DNA of 8,244 nucleotides from Devosia sp. GTDB taxonomy: Bacteria; Pseudomonadota; Alphaproteobacteria; Rhizobiales; Devosiaceae. Made by a program: the position numbers and the translations under genes. A model generated the notes under the pieces. The model was not told the DNA's origin and made no database searches. It saw only the letters and a list, made by a program, of their open reading frames with translations. The DNA is taken from the NCBI GenBank assembly GCA_028290225.1, contig JAQGKH010000086.1, positions 1 to 8,244 on the forward strand. The letters are read 5' to 3'. Below, piece after piece: positions 5,817 to 8,244 of this stretch (the stretch's first letter is position 1; the number at the start of each line of letters is the position of its first letter).

Positions 5817-5834
5817 CGAGCCGGCGCTGCTCGC
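5816..5834 (+). terminator. Weak stem-loop just after the hydroxylase-SDR gene
   Basis: GCGAGC (5816-5821) pairs exactly with GCTCGC (5829-5834) around a 7-nt loop; the stem begins at the last base of the TAG stop. Only CTCTTG follows, not a proper T run, so termination would be weak at best. It may instead protect the transcript 3' end or be fortuitous. Confidence 0.25.
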
Positions 5835-5895
5835 CTCTTGAGCTGTGCACGGGCGCAGGAGTATGCCATGCGCACCCACTCCGCGAGGAACGCCC
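5817..5895 (+). promoter_or_regulatory. Gap before the HIT gene
   Basis: This 79-bp gap begins with the stem-loop at 5816-5834 and ends with the ribosome site of the HIT gene: GAGGA at 5885-5889, 6 nt before GTG 5896. An ATG at 5863 in the same frame has AGGAG only 1 nt upstream and would add 11 residues not expected in HIT proteins, so GTG 5896 is preferred. No convincing promoter was found. Confidence 0.4.
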
Positions 5896-6318
5896 GTGAG
5901 CACTCCCTACGACACCAGCAACATCTTTGGCCGCATCTTGCGCGGCGAACTTCCCGCCCACAAAGTGTTTGAAGACGACACGGCCCTTGTGATGATGGAT
6001 GTGTTTCCTCAATCGCGCGGCCACACGCTGGTGCTGCCCAAAGCCGCCTCGCGCAACCTCCTGGACGCCGATCCCGCGGTGCTTGCCGCCGTGATGCCGC
6101 TGATCCAGCGTGTAGCAGTGGCACTGATGGCCGCAACCGGTGCCGATGGCATTCGGCTGGCGCAGTTCAACGAAGCCCCCGCAGGCCAAACCGTGTTTCA
6201 CCTGCATTTCCACCTTATTCCCGTTTATGAGGACCAGGCGCTTGGCGCCCACGGCCAAGGCGCTGCCGACAGCGCTGAATTGGCAGCGCTGGCCCGCGAT
6301 GTCGCGGCTCGGCTCTAG
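5896..6318 (+). CDS. HIT family protein (histidine triad nucleotide hydrolase)
   Basis: A cytoplasmic histidine-triad protein of 140 residues. HINT-type members hydrolyse nucleoside phosphoramidates and related adenylated compounds through a covalent nucleotidyl-histidine. The signature is H102-L-H104-F-H106 followed by LIPVY; H104 is the expected nucleophile. The N-terminal NIFGRILRGELPAHKVFEDD (9-28), MDVFPQSRGHTLVLPK (34-49) and the loop QFNEAPAGQTVFH (90-102) are standard family segments, and the length is typical. The start is GTG 5896, supported by GAGGA at 5885-5889. The stop lies 6 bp before the DUF1275 gene, so the two are probably cotranscribed. Its exact substrate cannot be read from sequence. 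Confidence 0.93.
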   Translation: MSTPYDTSNIFGRILRGELPAHKVFEDDTALVMMDVFPQSRGHTLVLPKAASRNLLDADPAVLAAVMPLIQRVAVALMAATGADGIRLAQFNEAPAGQTVFHLHFHLIPVYEDQALGAHGQGAADSAELAALARDVAARL

Positions 6319-6324
6319 GCTGCC

Positions 6325-6978
6325 GTGACCCCTGCCCCCAAGCTTGGCTCCGGACTGCTGCTCACCGGCTCGGCTGGCTTTGTCGATGCTGTCGGCTTCA
6401 TCGAACTGGGCGGCTACTACGCCTCGTTCATGAGCGGCAACACCACCCAACTGGGCGCGGATCTGCTTGGCGGACTATCGGCAGCGGCGTTGGTGCCACT
6501 TGCCTTGGTGCTGTTGTTCTTGGCGGGCAGCACGGTGGGGGCGCTGCTGTCGATGGTGAGCGGGAGTTACGGGTCCGCGCTTGTGGCAGTCCTGGTGTTC
6601 TCCTGCACCATCGGAGCCCTGGCGCTGCATTTTTGCGGACTTGCAGCGCCACCGGCGATGGCTCCGCTGGCGTTCGGCGCGGGGGCCCAGAACGCCATTC
6701 TGTCACCTGCCGGTTCGGTGCGGCTGGGCGCTACCTTTGTCACCGGCACCCTGTTTGCCGCCGGGCAGGACCTCGCCAAAGCCATGCGGAACCTGGCGCC
6801 CCGCTGGCGATGGACACAGCACCTGCTGGTGTGGCTGTCGCTGCTGCTGGGTGCCGCCCTTGGAGCGGCGTTGTACCAGTGGATGGAGGTTTGGGCCCTG
6901 CTGGCGCCCGCAGCGGTTTATGCGGCGTTCTCCCTTGGTCTGGCGCTACGCCAGCCAAAGACACCGGCTCGGTCCTAA
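6325..6978 (+). CDS. DUF1275 (YoaK-type) integral membrane protein
   Basis: An inner-membrane protein of 217 residues with about six hydrophobic segments. It belongs to the DUF1275/YoaK family, whose transport or other activity is not established. Hallmarks are AGFVDAVGFIELGG (17-30) leading to FMSGNTTQLG (35-44), AFGAGAQNAI (116-125), and GATFVTGTLFAAGQDLAKAM after it. The start is GTG 6325, with AGG 5 nt upstream overlapping the HIT stop. No other good start lies before the conserved first segment. The 3' end meets the minus-strand AsmA-like gene: the two stop codons overlap in 6975-6978, and no terminator is visible between them. Confidence 0.92.
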   Translation: MTPAPKLGSGLLLTGSAGFVDAVGFIELGGYYASFMSGNTTQLGADLLGGLSAAALVPLALVLLFLAGSTVGALLSMVSGSYGSALVAVLVFSCTIGALALHFCGLAAPPAMAPLAFGAGAQNAILSPAGSVRLGATFVTGTLFAAGQDLAKAMRNLAPRWRWTQHLLVWLSLLLGAALGAALYQWMEVWALLAPAAVYAAFSLGLALRQPKTPARS

Positions 6979-8244
6979 TCGACGCGGGGCTGTTCGCGCG
7001 AGCGGAACTCGAAAAGTTCGCGGAAAGCGCCCGGCACCAGCGCCGACAGGGGATTGATGCGGAAGTCGGGTTTGTCCAGCGGGCCCTTGACCGCAAAGGT
7101 CACGCCGACCAGCCCTTCGCCGTCGCGCCCACCCAGCAGCGGCCCCAGCAACGGGATCTTCTGGAAGGCGCTGTTCAGACCAAACAAGGGTACATAGGTG
7201 CCCGCGAGATCGTATTGTCGCTGGTCGGTATAGATGAAGCCGCGCATCGTGCCGCCTACGGTGTCACCCGTCAAAATCGCGTTGGTGACCTCGACCCGGT
7301 CCGAACGGCGCACGAAGTTGACGACGCCCCGGTCGAAGTCGAGACGGTTGCTGCGCGCGATCACCGCCCGCGAATCGGCATGATTGCCCAGCACCTGCGC
7401 CACGTTGGCTTCATCCACGATGGCAAAGCCCTGCATCCGCAACTGCCCGAAATCGGCGTTCTGCTCGCTGTCGGTGGTCATGACGAGGTTACCCTCCCCG
7501 CCAGCCAGCTGGGAATACACGCCCAGCAGGCGCAGGATCGTCCCGGCATCGCTGAACGCCACGGTCAGGGTACGACCCTTGGGCGCCGGGTTGGTGGTCA
7601 CCGAGATGGCGTTGTCGTCGCCGAATTGCGCTGTGACACTGACGCGCCGCATCTCGCTGCCCTGCAGCGCCATCTCGAGATCGAGATTGAAGGCGGTCGT
7701 GGCATAGTAGCCAAGCGCCCGGTCCAGTTCCACGTCCAGCACCAGGGCCTGGTCGAACTCGGTGGTTTGCACCCGCCCGGTGCCCTCCCCCAAGCTGAAG
7801 AACCGCTTCAGCATCGGTTTGAGATCGAGTTGTTCGCCGCGCACCTCGACCGAATAACCGCCCTCGACCGGCGCAAGCTTGAGTTGCGCTGCATCGCCCT
7901 CGCTCAAGCCGAAGTCGATGAACTCCGCGCTTTGCAGCCCCGCCTCTGCGTCGAACTTGAGCCCACCCTTGAGCTTGACCGTGCCAAAAGCCAGCTCGAT
8001 TCCGAACAACTCGGTCACGCCCTCGGCTTGCTTGACGCTCGCCTGCAAGGTTCCGGGCACGCCGGCTTCCTTGCTGAGCCCCAGATCGCTGATGGTCAGC
8101 GCGGCTTGTGTAAGATCCACCGTCATCTGGATCGAGCCAACGGGCATTGGCTGTGCCACAAAGCCGACCTGTCCGCTCATGAAGGGCGAGGCATCAAAAC
8201 CCATCGCCGCGAGATCCTCGACATCGACGGTGGAGGCGAGCCGG
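6975..8244 (-). CDS. AsmA-like / DUF3971 envelope protein, C-terminal part (5' end outside window)
   Basis: The last 422 residues of a longer protein; the frame is still open at 8243, and the ATG at 8204 lies inside it, so it is not the start. The fragment is rich in beta-strand patterns. Recognisable stretches are DLTQAALTISDLGLSKEAG (family form: DLTxAxL…LGWxKP.G), and near the end GTYVPLFGLNSAFQKIPLLGPLLGG…GEGLVGVTFAVKGPLDKPDFRINPLSALVPGAF, the standard ending of AsmA-like C-terminal (AsmA_2/DUF3971) proteins. Relatives YhdP, TamB and YdbH of E. coli help move phospholipids from inner to outer membrane; a similar envelope role is likely here. Full members usually exceed 1000 residues with one N-terminal membrane anchor, not visible here. 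It converges on the DUF1275 gene. Confidence 0.9.
   Translation of the reverse strand, partial: RLASTVDVEDLAAMGFDASPFMSGQVGFVAQPMPVGSIQMTVDLTQAALTISDLGLSKEAGVPGTLQASVKQAEGVTELFGIELAFGTVKLKGGLKFDAEAGLQSAEFIDFGLSEGDAAQLKLAPVEGGYSVEVRGEQLDLKPMLKRFFSLGEGTGRVQTTEFDQALVLDVELDRALGYYATTAFNLDLEMALQGSEMRRVSVTAQFGDDNAISVTTNPAPKGRTLTVAFSDAGTILRLLGVYSQLAGGEGNLVMTTDSEQNADFGQLRMQGFAIVDEANVAQVLGNHADSRAVIARSNRLDFDRGVVNFVRRSDRVEVTNAILTGDTVGGTMRGFIYTDQRQYDLAGTYVPLFGLNSAFQKIPLLGPLLGGRDGEGLVGVTFAVKGPLDKPDFRINPLSALVPGAFRELFEFRSREQPRVD

Noticed and set aside
5863..5895. Upstream ATG start for the HIT gene
   Set aside because: Its ribosome site would be only 1 nt away and the added residues are proline/arginine rich and unlike HIT N-termini; GTG 5896 has a well-spaced GAGGA.
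5755..6450. 231-codon minus-strand frame across the HIT gene
   Set aside because: It is antisense to well-supported HIT and DUF1275 start regions and its peptide is histidine/glycine rich without family signature.
6960..7000. Shared bidirectional terminator between the DUF1275 and AsmA-like genes
   Set aside because: No stem with flanking A/T runs could be found around the overlapping stop codons.

Overview
The window reads as chromosomal DNA of a GC-rich alphaproteobacterium, probably of the order Hyphomicrobiales (a Devosia/Pelagibacterium-like lineage is my best guess). The grounds are a DivK that matches remembered Caulobacter/Rhizobium sequences almost residue for residue, a DUF3572 gene directly before a DNA polymerase IV carrying a zinc-ribbon N-terminus, and the alphaproteobacterial forms of the DUF482 acetyltransferase-like and AsmA-like proteins. 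No phage, transposon, CRISPR, tRNA or rRNA signal was seen.

Layout. (1) 1-76: no confident gene; it holds a 30-bp imperfect palindrome and possibly the tail of a plus-strand gene. (2) 77-448, minus: divK, a cell-cycle response regulator. (3) 449-535: divergent intergenic region. (4) 536-2609, plus: DUF3572, dinB and a RidA-family gene, packed with a 2-bp gap and then a 4-bp ATGA overlap, so very likely one operon. (5) 2688-4617, plus: a glycerophosphodiester phosphodiesterase-like gene and a DUF482/GNAT-like gene overlapping by 8 bp, both apparently starting with TTG. (6) 4627-5816, plus: a possible 22-residue mini-ORF coupled by ATGA to a two-domain protein, a membrane di-iron fatty acid hydroxylase/sterol desaturase joined to an SDR-type Rossmann domain. 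(7) 5896-6978, plus: a HIT-family hydrolase and a DUF1275 (YoaK-type) membrane protein, 6 bp apart. (8) 6975-8244, minus: the C-terminal part of a large AsmA-like envelope protein, converging on the DUF1275 gene with overlapping stop codons.

How the genes work together. Every gene from 536 to 6978 lies on the plus strand, with short gaps and no convincing rho-independent terminator, so long polycistronic transcripts are plausible. Most products are housekeeping or small-molecule enzymes: damage-tolerant DNA synthesis, reactive imine removal, phosphodiester hydrolysis and nucleotide-conjugate hydrolysis. The least ordinary item is the hydroxylase-SDR fusion, whose domain order parallels the plant wax enzymes CER1/CER3 and which sits with its putative mini-ORF between otherwise tightly packed genes. 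I see no complete, clearly undescribed system. The mini-ORF/fusion cassette and the palindromes are the best leads.
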